A DNA stretch of 64,000 nt from an uncultured Algibacter sp. (lineage in GTDB: Bacteria; Bacteroidota; Bacteroidia; Flavobacteriales; Flavobacteriaceae): NCBI RefSeq assembly GCF_947495675.1, contig NZ_CANLZX010000001.1, positions 62,001-126,000 on the forward strand, in the 5' to 3' direction. Position 1 is the first letter of the stretch, and each line of letters begins with the position of its first letter. A program made the translations under genes and the position numbers. The notes under the pieces are model-generated. The model ran no database searches. It was not told the DNA's origin and saw nothing but the letters and a program-made list of their open reading frames with translations. This document shows, one piece after another, positions 18,330-26,960 of the stretch.

Positions 18330-19964
18330 TTATTTTAAATAACCTTGGTATGTGGTTAGGTTACTAAGAATATCAGTAGCTTTTTTTATTTCTGGATCAT
18401 GTACTTCTAAATATTCATATAAACCCTCTCTGTATACATATCGCTTAACAATCTCTTTAGTTAATAAATCTAATATATAGTTTTTATTTTCATCTACAAC
18501 TTGGGTTTTAGAGTTGTTTAAGTTAGAAATTAAGGTGTTATAATCACTTTCAATATTATCATTTAATTCTTCTTTTTTAGATGTCTCAAACGCTTTTTTA
18601 AGAGCTTTTTCTGTATCTGTTTCAAATGAAAAATTATTAGATTTTAAATAGTTTTTAAAATCTAAAAAGTCAGTATCAGTTAGTTTTAGGTTGTTTATAT
18701 CATTAAAAGTATGTTTGTAATAATAATTGGTTGCATAGTTAAAAATCAAATTATTATTTACAATAGCCGATGTAATTGGAGAAATTTTGTAAGAACCAAC
18801 TTGAGCATCTGGAAAAACACCACCACCATCAAAAACCTGTCTTCCGTTTTTGGTTTTAAAAGCGTTATAGTTTTCTTGTTTTACTTTAACCGCCTCTCCT
18901 TTTTCATTTCTATTCCAATAATCTAAAGATTGAATACACCTTCCAGAAGGTGTGTAATATCTTGAAATGGTTATTTTAACCTGAGTCCCGTAAGTTAATT
19001 GTTTAGGGCGTTGTACTAAGCCTTTACCAAAACTTCTAGAACCCACAATAACTGCTCGATCTAAATCTTGAAGTGCTCCAGAAACAATTTCACTTGCAGA
19101 TGCGCTACTACCATCTAGTAAAATGACTAATGGTATGTCTGTATCAATAGGATCGTTTTGAGTAATATAGGTGCGATTATATTTTTTTACTTTGGATTTT
19201 GTAGTAACAACCAATTGTCCTTTAGGAACAAAAAGATTTACAATTTTAATAGCTTCGTTTACTAATCCGCCAGGATTACCACGTAAATCTAAAATAATAC
19301 GTTCTGCGCCTTGAGCTTTTAAATCGCGTAATGCATAATTAGTTTCGGCATGTGCTTTTCTGCTAAACTTGCTTAAAACAATATACCCTGTTTTATTATT
19401 AATTAGTGAAAAATGTGGTACTGCTTTAATTTCAACTTCAGCACGTTTAATGGTTGCTGTTTGAGTTTTTCCTTGACGCTTAAAAGTCACTTCTACAGAA
19501 GAATTTGAGGTTCCTCTTAGTAAATCGCCTGCGTTATCGTCATAATCTTTAACTAAAATATTGCCCACTTTTATAATTTCATCTCCTGCTTTTAAACCTG
19601 CTTTATCTGCAGGATAATCTTTATATGGCTCAACAACAATTAGCTTATCTTTTAAAGTGCTTATTCTTGCACCAATACCTGTGTAATCGCCTGTATTATT
19701 AATTCTAGCGGCTTCAACATCTTGCTCGTTCATGAAGTTGGTATACGGGTCTAAATCTGCTAACATACTTTTAATGGCTGTATCCATTAAATCTGCAGGA
19801 TTAGTTTCATCCACATAATTCATGTTTAACTCCTTAAATAGTGTAGTGAAGATTTCGATTTGCTTAGCAATTTCAAAAAAATCATTTTTAAAAGCTGTTG
19901 TAGTTAAGAATACAACACAGGCTAAAATGGGAATTATAAATTTCTTTTTTATTATGTTTTTCAT
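18330..19964 (-). CDS. S41-family C-terminal processing protease with PDZ domain
   Basis: 544 residues from the ATG at 19964 (an upstream frame extension of 13 residues would overlap rnpA). An N-terminal membrane anchor/signal (IIKKKFIIPILACVVFLTT) is followed by the CTP N-terminal region, a PDZ domain (IGARISTLKDKLIVVEPYKD ... AGLKAGDEIIKVG) and the S41 core. The core contains ILDLRGNPGGLVNEA, the catalytic serine in LLDGSSASASEIVSGAL, and the catalytic lysine in IVGSRSFGKGLVQ. A long C-terminal extension follows. The enzyme cleaves proteins from unstructured C-termini in the periplasm. It starts four bases after the rnpA stop, a gene order common in Bacteroidota. Confidence 0.94.
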   Translation of the reverse strand: MKNIIKKKFIIPILACVVFLTTTAFKNDFFEIAKQIEIFTTLFKELNMNYVDETNPADLMDTAIKSMLADLDPYTNFMNEQDVEAARINNTGDYTGIGARISTLKDKLIVVEPYKDYPADKAGLKAGDEIIKVGNILVKDYDDNAGDLLRGTSNSSVEVTFKRQGKTQTATIKRAEVEIKAVPHFSLINNKTGYIVLSKFSRKAHAETNYALRDLKAQGAERIILDLRGNPGGLVNEAIKIVNLFVPKGQLVVTTKSKVKKYNRTYITQNDPIDTDIPLVILLDGSSASASEIVSGALQDLDRAVIVGSRSFGKGLVQRPKQLTYGTQVKITISRYYTPSGRCIQSLDYWNRNEKGEAVKVKQENYNAFKTKNGRQVFDGGGVFPDAQVGSYKISPITSAIVNNNLIFNYATNYYYKHTFNDINNLKLTDTDFLDFKNYLKSNNFSFETDTEKALKKAFETSKKEELNDNIESDYNTLISNLNNSKTQVVDENKNYILDLLTKEIVKRYVYREGLYEYLEVHDPEIKKATDILSNLTTYQGYLK

Positions 19965-19968
19965 ACGG

Positions 19969-20346
19969 TTATTTTTCAGAAATTTTATTTGAAAATTTTT
20001 CAAACAAAAATGTCATTTTAGTTTCAATTTGGGTTAATGTAGGTTTGTCTTTGCCAATGTACAAAATCATAAACGCATGTTGCGTTGATAAATTGTTAAA
20101 ATAAACAGCTTTATTTTTTCGGTAAGACTCTCTTAGTAAACGTTTTATACGGTTTCTATCAACAGCGGTTTTAAAATTACGTTTACTTACAGAAACCCCT
20201 GTTTTTGCTATTATATTATCATCAAGGTTTGTTTCTAAATATACTAAACGTAATGGAAAAGCTGAAACCGATTGCCCTTTTGTAAACAATTGGTCAATAA
20301 GCTTTTTGCTTTTAAGCTTTTCTTTTTTAGAATAGGTTGTAGACAT
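19969..20346 (-). CDS. rnpA: Ribonuclease P protein component
   Basis: 125 residues from the ATG at 20346 (MSTTYSKKEKLKSKK). The frame extends 23 residues further upstream through a hydrophobic run, but RnpA starts with this basic segment, so the shorter start is chosen. The family core is present: FPLRLVYLE, GVSVSKRNFKTAVDRNRIKRLLRESYRKNK (the conserved RNR box at VDRNRIKRLLRE) and MILYIGK. The protein binds the RNase P RNA and helps process the 5' ends of tRNA precursors. rpmH is not adjacent. It is followed at four bases by the S41 protease gene and is divergent from the GCS2-CBS gene. Confidence 0.95.
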   Translation of the reverse strand: MSTTYSKKEKLKSKKLIDQLFTKGQSVSAFPLRLVYLETNLDDNIIAKTGVSVSKRNFKTAVDRNRIKRLLRESYRKNKAVYFNNLSTQHAFMILYIGKDKPTLTQIETKMTFLFEKFSNKISEK

Positions 20347-20482
20347 ACATAGTTTTATGCTTACAAAAATAGGAATTACAATTAACACAATACTAAATAA
20401 GAGCATACATGACATAAATCATTTTAATACTGCTTAAACTATATTAAATTAATTTCTTGATAACCAACTAAACAGCACCGTT

Positions 20483-22339
20483 ATGGGAGATTTAAATGTA
20501 TCTAAACTCAACACAAAAAAAGATAGAGCTAATTATATTCATCATTTAATAAATGATATAGAGGCCTTGGATATCATGATTGAAAATAACATGATTGAAG
20601 AAAACCCTTTAAGAATTGGGGCAGAGCAAGAATTTTGTTTGGTAAACAATCAATTTTTACCAGAGAGTAAGTCATTAGAACTTCTTGATGATATTGATGA
20701 CAAACATTTTACAACTGAAATTGGAAATTATAATTTAGAACTTAATTTAGACCCTCTTAAGCTTAATGCAGATTGTTTTTCTAAACTTCATAAACAATTA
20801 GATGATTATTTAAATAAAGCGAAAGCGATAGCTGCCAAAAAAGATATTAAAATTATTATTACTGGTATTTTACCATCATTGTCCATTAATAATGTTGGAG
20901 AAGAAAATATGACTAATGTTGAAAGGTATTCATTTTTAAATGATGCTATTAAACAAAGGCGAAGAAAAAGTTTTGATATTAACATAAAAGGTGTTGATGA
21001 GCTTAATTTATTGCACGATTCGGTAATGTTAGAAGGGTGTAATACTAGTTTTCAGATGCATTTACAACTTAGCCCAAAAGAATTTGTAGATAATTACAAT
21101 TGGGCACAAGCTATTGCGGGACCCATTTTAAGTATATGCACAAATTCTCCTTTATTATTTGGAAAAGAATTATGGAGCGAAACAAGAATTGCTCTTTTTA
21201 CACAAAGTATTGATACTAGAGTAAACTCTTATTTATTAAATGAAAAACAATCTAGAGTTAGCTTTGGTAGCGATTGGGAAAAAGGCAGCATAACAGATAT
21301 TTTTAAAAATAACATTTCTAGATTTAGAAGTTTTTTAACCACACATTTTACTCGTAATAGTGTGGATATGATTAAAAACAACGAAACACCAAAACTTAGG
21401 GCTTTACAGTTACATAATGGCACAGTTTACCCATGGAATAGAGTTTGTTATGGGGTTCTTGAAGGAAAACCAAGCTTAAGAATTGAAAATAGATACATTC
21501 CATCTGGACCAACTACTACAGATGAAATTGCTAATATGATGTTTTGGGTTGGTGTTATGATGGGGAAACCTAAAACATTTAAAAACATACATAAACAATG
21601 GGATTTTAAAGATGTTAAAGCAAACTTTTTTAATGCCGCACGTTATGGTATGGCAACTCAGTTTTATTGGAATGGTAAATACATATCAAGTCACGATCTT
21701 ATATTAAATGAGTTATTACCCATGGCATATAAAGGGCTTTATAGCGTTGGGATAATTCCAAAAGATGTAGAATATTATTTAAAAATTATTAAAGACCGAG
21801 TTATTGGTATTAATGGTTCAGAGTGGTTAGTTAGAAATTATAGAGGTTTATTAAAATCACACAAGCGCTATGAGGCAATGCAAATACTAACAACTAATAT
21901 GTACATAAAACAAGAACAAGGCTATCCTGTTTCTGTTTGGGATATGTTGCATTACACTAATAAAAAAAACTTAAAAGGACAGTATGTAATTAAACATATT
22001 ATGAGTTCAGATATTTTTTCGGTAGATAAAAAAGATAGTATAGACTTGGTATTACATATCATGAAGTGGAAAAACATACATCACATGCCTGTAATAAATC
22101 ATGATCAAAAAATATTAGGAATAATAAGTTGGAAAGATGTAGAAGCATATTTAAACCAACCTAAAGGTAAAGAGAATAATGTTGCTTTATTGATGAAAAC
22201 AGATCTTATAACCGTAGAGGAATATACACCAATTGAAACCGCCAAAAAACTAATGGAATCTCATGCCATAGGTTGTTTGCCAGTTGTTAAAAATAATAAG
22301 CTAATTGGTTTAGTAACTCTTAACGATTTTAATGTATGA
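20483..22339 (+). CDS. GCS2-family carboxylate-amine ligase fused to a CBS-domain pair
   Basis: 618 residues. Residues about 35-470 match the glutamate-cysteine ligase family 2 (GCS2/YbdK type): IGAEQEFCLV carries the metal-binding glutamates, followed by TEIGNYNLELNLDP, GCNTSFQMHLQL and PSLRIENRYIPSGPTTTDE. Two CBS motifs end the protein (about 497-552 IMSSDIFSVDK..HHMPVINHD; about 567-618 LLMKTDLITVEEY..GCLPVVKNNKLIGLVTLNDF). A CBS pair usually binds adenosine nucleotides and would make the ligase energy-responsive; this is inference. The true amine and carboxylate substrates are unknown. It overlaps the AstE-like gene by the 4-base ATGA, so the two are translationally coupled. Confidence 0.85.
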   Translation: MGDLNVSKLNTKKDRANYIHHLINDIEALDIMIENNMIEENPLRIGAEQEFCLVNNQFLPESKSLELLDDIDDKHFTTEIGNYNLELNLDPLKLNADCFSKLHKQLDDYLNKAKAIAAKKDIKIIITGILPSLSINNVGEENMTNVERYSFLNDAIKQRRRKSFDINIKGVDELNLLHDSVMLEGCNTSFQMHLQLSPKEFVDNYNWAQAIAGPILSICTNSPLLFGKELWSETRIALFTQSIDTRVNSYLLNEKQSRVSFGSDWEKGSITDIFKNNISRFRSFLTTHFTRNSVDMIKNNETPKLRALQLHNGTVYPWNRVCYGVLEGKPSLRIENRYIPSGPTTTDEIANMMFWVGVMMGKPKTFKNIHKQWDFKDVKANFFNAARYGMATQFYWNGKYISSHDLILNELLPMAYKGLYSVGIIPKDVEYYLKIIKDRVIGINGSEWLVRNYRGLLKSHKRYEAMQILTTNMYIKQEQGYPVSVWDMLHYTNKKNLKGQYVIKHIMSSDIFSVDKKDSIDLVLHIMKWKNIHHMPVINHDQKILGIISWKDVEAYLNQPKGKENNVALLMKTDLITVEEYTPIETAKKLMESHAIGCLPVVKNNKLIGLVTLNDFNV

Positions 22340-23526
22340 TAGAAGTATATAATAAAGCACTTGATAGTAGCTTAAACGTAGATAGAATACTAGGTAAGAT
22401 TGAGGGCGAAAAACCAGGTCCTACTGTAGTTTTTTTTGGAGGTATACATGGTAACGAAACTTCAGGAGTTTTTGCTATTAAAGATGCTTTGGCAGGTATT
22501 AACGCTACTTATGTAAAAGGTGTTATTTATGGTGTTGCAGGTAATTTAAATGCCTTAAAGTTACATAAACGCTATATAAAAGATGATTTAAATAGGCTTT
22601 GGACTAAACAACAAATTCAAGACATACTTCAAAAAACCAATTTAAATGAAGATGAATTAGAATTAAAAGAATTAAATACAGTTCTTAATGAAATTTTAGA
22701 AACCAACACGCCTCCTTTTTACTTTGTAGATTTACATACAACTTCTAGCAAAACATTGCCATTTATTACTATTAATGATGCTTTAATTAATAGAAAATTT
22801 TCAGAACAATTTCCAGTACCTATTGTATTGGGTATTGAAGAATATTTAAATGGGCCGCTATTAAGTTACATTAATCAAATGGGTTATGTGTCTCTAGGGT
22901 TTGAATCTGGTCAGCATGATGATTTTTCAGCCATTACTAATAGTATCGCATTTGTGTATTTAACTTTAGTTTATTCAGGGGTATTAAAAAAGAAAGCAGT
23001 AATCAATTTCTCAAAATACCATGAACAATTAAAAATGCAAGCCAATAATACAAATGATGTGTTTGAGGTTGTGTACCTACACAAAATTAATAAAAACGAA
23101 CATTTTAAAATGATTAATGGTTTTAACAGTTTCGAACATATTAAAAAAGGAACAAAACTAGCTTTTAGTAATACTAAAGAAATTTCAGCACCAATTACAG
23201 GTAGTATTTTTATGCCATTATATCAAAAAAAAGGGTCAGAAGGTTTTTTTATTATAAAATCTATAAAGCCATTTTTTTTAAAATTGTCTGCTATTTTAAG
23301 GTTTATAAAAACAGATACAATATTAGTATGGTTACCAGGAATTTCCTGGATAAATAAAACAGAAGGAATATTAAAAGTAAACCTATCAACAGCTAAGTTC
23401 TTAGCGAAACCATTGTTTCATTTATTAGGTTATAGAAACAAACAAATAAATAGTACACATTTAAGTTTAAATAATAGAGAGCGTGTTGCTAAAACTAAAA
23501 TTTACAAAAAAGAACCTTGGTATTAA
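22336..23526 (+). CDS. Succinylglutamate desuccinylase/aspartoacylase-family zinc hydrolase (M14-like)
   Basis: 396 residues. The zinc ligands are seen as H38 and E41 in GGIHGNETSG and H134 in FVDLHTTSSKTLPF; the substrate-carboxylate loop DLNRLW lies at 84-89, and the likely catalytic glutamate is in LGFESGQHDD. These are the hallmarks of AstE/AspA deacylases, which remove an acyl group from an amino acid amine. The C-terminal part (about 240-396) is extra and of unknown role, with a KSIKPFFLKLSAILRF segment. Coupling with the GCS2-type ligase suggests that one enzyme makes and the other breaks an amide bond on related compounds. Confidence 0.85.
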   Translation: MIEVYNKALDSSLNVDRILGKIEGEKPGPTVVFFGGIHGNETSGVFAIKDALAGINATYVKGVIYGVAGNLNALKLHKRYIKDDLNRLWTKQQIQDILQKTNLNEDELELKELNTVLNEILETNTPPFYFVDLHTTSSKTLPFITINDALINRKFSEQFPVPIVLGIEEYLNGPLLSYINQMGYVSLGFESGQHDDFSAITNSIAFVYLTLVYSGVLKKKAVINFSKYHEQLKMQANNTNDVFEVVYLHKINKNEHFKMINGFNSFEHIKKGTKLAFSNTKEISAPITGSIFMPLYQKKGSEGFFIIKSIKPFFLKLSAILRFIKTDTILVWLPGISWINKTEGILKVNLSTAKFLAKPLFHLLGYRNKQINSTHLSLNNRERVAKTKIYKKEPWY

Positions 23527-23639
23527 TTAGGTTTATAAAAACAAGGAATCAATTTTTACTATTTCTTTATAAATAATTTTTTTCACTAGAATAATTCAAT
23601 AATTAAAACCAACTATTTTCTATAATAATTAAGGTTATT

Positions 23640-23655
23640 ATGAACGTAAGTTCAT
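23640..23655. promoter_or_regulatory. Palindromic operator candidate upstream of the DUF134 gene
   Basis: ATGAACGTAAGTTCAT has perfect 6-base arms around GTAA. It ends exactly where a TATATTTG -7 box begins, so a bound dimer would block polymerase. The neighbouring DUF134 protein has a helix-turn-helix and is the natural candidate for autoregulation. Confidence 0.6.
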
Positions 23656-23663
23656 TATATTTG
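23656..23663 (+). promoter_or_regulatory. -7 promoter box of the DUF134 gene
   Basis: TATATTTG is an exact match to TAnnTTTG. It lies 16 bases before the ATG at 23679, predicting a very short leader of about 10 bases. The upstream -33 position has no clear TTG. Confidence 0.6.
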
Positions 23664-23678
23664 TCTCAAATTTAATTG

Positions 23679-24086
23679 ATGCCACGTCCAAAAAAGAAAA
23701 GAAAAGTTAATAACCCACCACAAATGCATGGTTTTAAACCGTTTGGTATTGCATTTTGTGATACCGAACATGTTGTTTTACAATATGATGAATATGAAAC
23801 AATTAAATTAGTTATTTATGACAAACTCCCACAAGATATTGCAGCAGATAGAATGGAAGTTTCAAGACCAACACTTACAAGAATTTATAATAGTGCTTTA
23901 TCAAAAATTGGACAAGCTTTTGTAGAGGGTAAAGCAATTATAATTCAAGGAGGGGAGTTTGAGTTTGACAAAGATTGGTACAAATGCAATAGATGTTTTA
24001 AATTAATTCTAGGTATTGAAAATAATACAAGTTGTGGTGATTGCCCCCCTAATGATAAGGATGAATTAGTACATTTAAATGAATGA
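23679..24086 (+). CDS. DUF134-family helix-turn-helix protein with C-terminal zinc-type cysteines
   Basis: 135 residues from the ATG at 23679 (a TTG one codon earlier is possible). It opens MPRPKKKRKV, the conserved start of DUF134. A sigma-70 region 4-like helix-turn-helix follows (LPQDIAADRMEVSRPTLTRIYNSALSKIGQAFVEGKAIIIQGG). The C-terminus has four cysteines in CNRCFK and CGDCPP, likely binding zinc or an iron-sulphur cluster. It is therefore probably a DNA-binding regulator, perhaps metal- or redox-sensing; no target is known. A 16-base palindrome sits on its own promoter, which supports autoregulation. Confidence 0.85.
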   Translation: MPRPKKKRKVNNPPQMHGFKPFGIAFCDTEHVVLQYDEYETIKLVIYDKLPQDIAADRMEVSRPTLTRIYNSALSKIGQAFVEGKAIIIQGGEFEFDKDWYKCNRCFKLILGIENNTSCGDCPPNDKDELVHLNE

Positions 24087-24194
24087 GTTATGCCAAATGT
24101 AAAATCACAAAGAACCCACAAAAAACAAAACTATTATAGCTGAACAATTGGTTTTTTAAAAACATACATAAAATCAATAGTTTAAAATAATTAA

Positions 24195-24212
24195 AACATA
24201 AACATTTATGTT
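24195..24212. promoter_or_regulatory. Palindrome upstream of the thioesterase gene
   Basis: AACATAAACATTTATGTT consists of 8-base perfect inverted arms around CA. It lies 21 bases before the thioesterase ATG, with no run of T after it in the sense direction, so an operator is more likely than a terminator. Confidence 0.4.
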
Positions 24213-24233
24213 ATTACAAATTATATTAAAGTT

Positions 24234-24671
24234 ATGATATCTGATAAATTACAATTAAGACCTCGTTACGGAGAGGTTGATCAAATGGGATATGTGTATC
24301 ATGCAAATTATGTTACCTATTGCCACCAAGCTAGAAATGAATTATTACGAAAAATAGGAATAGACGAAATTATACTTGAAAACAAGCAAATAATACTACC
24401 TGTAATTTCTTTTGAGATAAATTATAAAAAACCAGCTCATTTTGATGAATTGATTACTATAAAAACAATAATTAAAGAAATGCCAAAAGTTCGTTTTATG
24501 TTTGAATTTGAAATAAAAAACGAAATGAATATGGTTTTAAGTACAGCAAAATCAACAGTTGTATTTGTTGATAGTAAGTCACGTTTACCGAAGAATATGC
24601 CAGATTTTATAAAAAATATATTAAAAAAAGAGTTTAAAGTTCGTAAAAACGAATATCACTATTCTCAATAA
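24234..24671 (+). CDS. Acyl-CoA thioesterase of the 4HBT/YbgC type (hotdog fold)
   Basis: 145 residues, the normal size. The motif YGEVDQMGYVYHANYVTYCHQARNE holds the catalytic Asp (D17) with the GxVxHANY loop characteristic of the 4-hydroxybenzoyl-CoA thioesterase/YbgC class. The long hotdog helix and strands (INYKKPAHFDELITIKTIIKE) follow. It hydrolyses acyl-CoA or acyl-ACP thioesters; the chain is unknown. It lies between the DUF134 gene and the PLP-fold protein, each with 150-210 base gaps on the same strand, so coregulation is possible but not shown. Confidence 0.88.
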   Translation: MISDKLQLRPRYGEVDQMGYVYHANYVTYCHQARNELLRKIGIDEIILENKQIILPVISFEINYKKPAHFDELITIKTIIKEMPKVRFMFEFEIKNEMNMVLSTAKSTVVFVDSKSRLPKNMPDFIKNILKKEFKVRKNEYHYSQ

Positions 24672-24878
24672 AAATGGCTAAATTTTTAGATTACTAATGT
24701 TAATTCTTATCAAAATTTAAAAAAGGTATACATAAAATCTAGAATGGTTTTAAATATCTAAATAACAATATAAACCCCTTTTAAAATAGAAAATCACTTT
24801 ATCTTTACTGTTTATAACTACTAAAATATTAGCGTTATTAAATCGTCGTTTAGAAGAAGGTATTAAATTAAAACACTT

Positions 24879-26951
24879 ATGACAAATAACATACTCATAG
24901 AAGATCAATATAAAAGAACAAGTTTATTTGAAAAAGAAAATGTAAATTATTTAGTTCACGTTTTAAAAAGATTTAATACAGTACCCAAATTAAATAACAT
25001 AAATATAATTACTTCTAATAGTGATCCAAATGTCTTTAAAATTGTTCCTAATAAAGCCATTATTATTGGCTCCTTTTATTTAAAAAAACCCGTTTTAGCT
25101 TTAGTTTACCTAAGGTATGGTATTGAATGGCAACTATGGTTTAAAGCTTTAAATTCCAAAAAAGAAGATGCTATATTATGCGATATAGCAGCACTTGAAG
25201 TGACTCGTATATTTTACAAATTATTACCTCAAGACGATAAAGAAAAACTAAAATCTATAGATAGTTTTTTAATTAATTTGATTAAAAGTGAAGAAGCTTT
25301 AAATATCAATTCTTTATTGCAAAATGAAGAGTTAATAGCTTTACACGAAATAAAAAACAAAACAAATGTTTTTAAAGAATCTTGGAAGCCTATTATTAAG
25401 AATTTAGCAAAACCAACAGAATACCTCTTAATGGATGGTGGTGATCTTAGATTGAATATTGATGAAATAGCTTTATTAAATAAATATGGTTGCAGACCAT
25501 TTCCAAGACCCGATGCATTTACTTTTGCATCATCTACAGCTACTAGTGTATCTAATTTTGCTTTTGATAAAACAGATAAAACAAGAAGTATATTAATAAA
25601 AAATAGCTTAAAAAATGGTTTTAAAGACACTACCATTGCATTTTCTGAATTATTAAAAAATAATCTTAGAAAATTATTTAAACTAAATGATGCATGTGAA
25701 ATTATTTTTTCGCCATCAGGAACCGATGCTTCGCTTCAAATAGCAGCTATTACTCAAATTATTACAGATAAGGATATTACTCATGTTTTAGTAGCTTCTG
25801 ATGAAACAGGAAGTGGTGTACCCGCCGCATTAAAAGGATGTCATTTTGAAAACACAACAGCACTTAATTATCCTATAAAAAAAGGCGATCAAATTAAGGG
25901 GTTTAAAGATATTGATTTAATTAAGATACCTTTTAGAGATGAAAATGGTAAACTAAAATCAACAGATCAATTAGATACAGAAGTTTTAACTGCTATTACA
26001 GAAACAAATAAACTAGGCAGACATATTGTATTACACGTAATGGATCATTCAAAATTAGGCTATCAATCTCCTAGTGAAAAAATGATGCAAGACTTAAGCA
26101 CACTTAACAATTTATCAATACAAGTTATTGTTGATGCGGCTCAACTTAGACTAGACCCAACAGACATTCAAAATTATTTAGAAAAGGGATATATAGTTTC
26201 TACAACAGGAAGTAAATATTTTACTGGTCCTCCTTATTCTGGCGCCTTAATTTTGCCAGAAAATGTTAGCAAATTAATTCATACTGTTAAAAAAACCTTA
26301 CCTAAAGGTTTAAATAAATATTATAACCACTCCGATTGGCCAACATCATGGTTTTGTTCTAAAGATTTATCTGATGGATTTAATTATGGTTCTTATATGC
26401 GCTGGAATGCCGCAATAGTTGAAATGGATAGATACTACAAAACACCAATTTTATATAGAAATATGGGTATTGAGATGTTTTGTAATTTTGTTGAAGATTC
26501 TATAAACGACGCTTCCTTTCTAGAACCGCTATATGGTAATGAGACTAATACGAATAGTTTTAATAGTCAAGAATTTGGTATAAGAAATATCCGCACAATT
26601 TTTCCTTTTTTCATACTTAAAGACAACCAAGTTTTATCTCTAGATCATGTAAAAAAGCTATATATGCTATTAAATTCTGATTTGTCTGAGCAATTCGAAG
26701 GTTCTCCTCTAGAAATTATAAGGCTTGCAGCACAAAAATGTCATATTGGTCAAGCAGTTAATGTAAAATATACTAATAACACACAAAGTGCTGTATTAAG
26801 AATTAGCTTAGGTGCTAGGGTTATTTCTGAAAGTTGGGTTAATAGAGATATTAGTCTCTTCTTTAGAAATATAGAAACACAAATGAATCAAATTACTGTA
26901 ATTATCAAAAAAATTGAATTGATTCTTAGTAACCCTGAATTATTGAATTAA
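24879..26951 (+). CDS. Large uncharacterised protein with a fold-type I PLP enzyme core
   Basis: 690 residues, not recognised as a named family. Residues about 205-600 look like a PLP-dependent class V-type transferase. Visible are SPSGTDASLQIA (280-287; phosphate-cup turn), VIVDAAQLRLD with D419 in the place of the Asp that pairs with the pyridine nitrogen, and TTGSKYFTGPPYSGAL with K446 as the likely Schiff-base lysine. GCRPFPRPDAFTFASSTATSVS (about 204-225) may form the substrate channel. The first about 180 residues have no recognisable domain (LALVYLRYGIEWQLWF). There is no signal peptide, so it is cytoplasmic. The gene stands alone after a 207-base gap and is convergent with the M1 peptidase. 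The reaction is unknown; a desulfurase/lyase or aminotransferase activity is possible. Confidence 0.7.
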   Translation: MTNNILIEDQYKRTSLFEKENVNYLVHVLKRFNTVPKLNNINIITSNSDPNVFKIVPNKAIIIGSFYLKKPVLALVYLRYGIEWQLWFKALNSKKEDAILCDIAALEVTRIFYKLLPQDDKEKLKSIDSFLINLIKSEEALNINSLLQNEELIALHEIKNKTNVFKESWKPIIKNLAKPTEYLLMDGGDLRLNIDEIALLNKYGCRPFPRPDAFTFASSTATSVSNFAFDKTDKTRSILIKNSLKNGFKDTTIAFSELLKNNLRKLFKLNDACEIIFSPSGTDASLQIAAITQIITDKDITHVLVASDETGSGVPAALKGCHFENTTALNYPIKKGDQIKGFKDIDLIKIPFRDENGKLKSTDQLDTEVLTAITETNKLGRHIVLHVMDHSKLGYQSPSEKMMQDLSTLNNLSIQVIVDAAQLRLDPTDIQNYLEKGYIVSTTGSKYFTGPPYSGALILPENVSKLIHTVKKTLPKGLNKYYNHSDWPTSWFCSKDLSDGFNYGSYMRWNAAIVEMDRYYKTPILYRNMGIEMFCNFVEDSINDASFLEPLYGNETNTNSFNSQEFGIRNIRTIFPFFILKDNQVLSLDHVKKLYMLLNSDLSEQFEGSPLEIIRLAAQKCHIGQAVNVKYTNNTQSAVLRISLGARVISESWVNRDISLFFRNIETQMNQITVIIKKIELILSNPELLN

Positions 26952-26960
26952 AGAAACAAC

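Noticed and set aside
19965-20003. Upstream extension of the S41 protease start
   Set aside because: It would overlap rnpA by 35 bases and place 13 residues before the membrane anchor; the ATG at 19964 fits better.
20347-20415. 23-residue hydrophobic N-terminal extension of RnpA
   Set aside because: RnpA is a soluble basic protein and the family starts at the MSTTYSKKEK segment; the extension looks like upstream untranslated DNA.
24879-26951. Annotation of the PLP-fold protein as a cysteine desulfurase
   Set aside because: Length, N-terminal domain and the surroundings of the lysine differ too much; no isc/suf partner genes are nearby.
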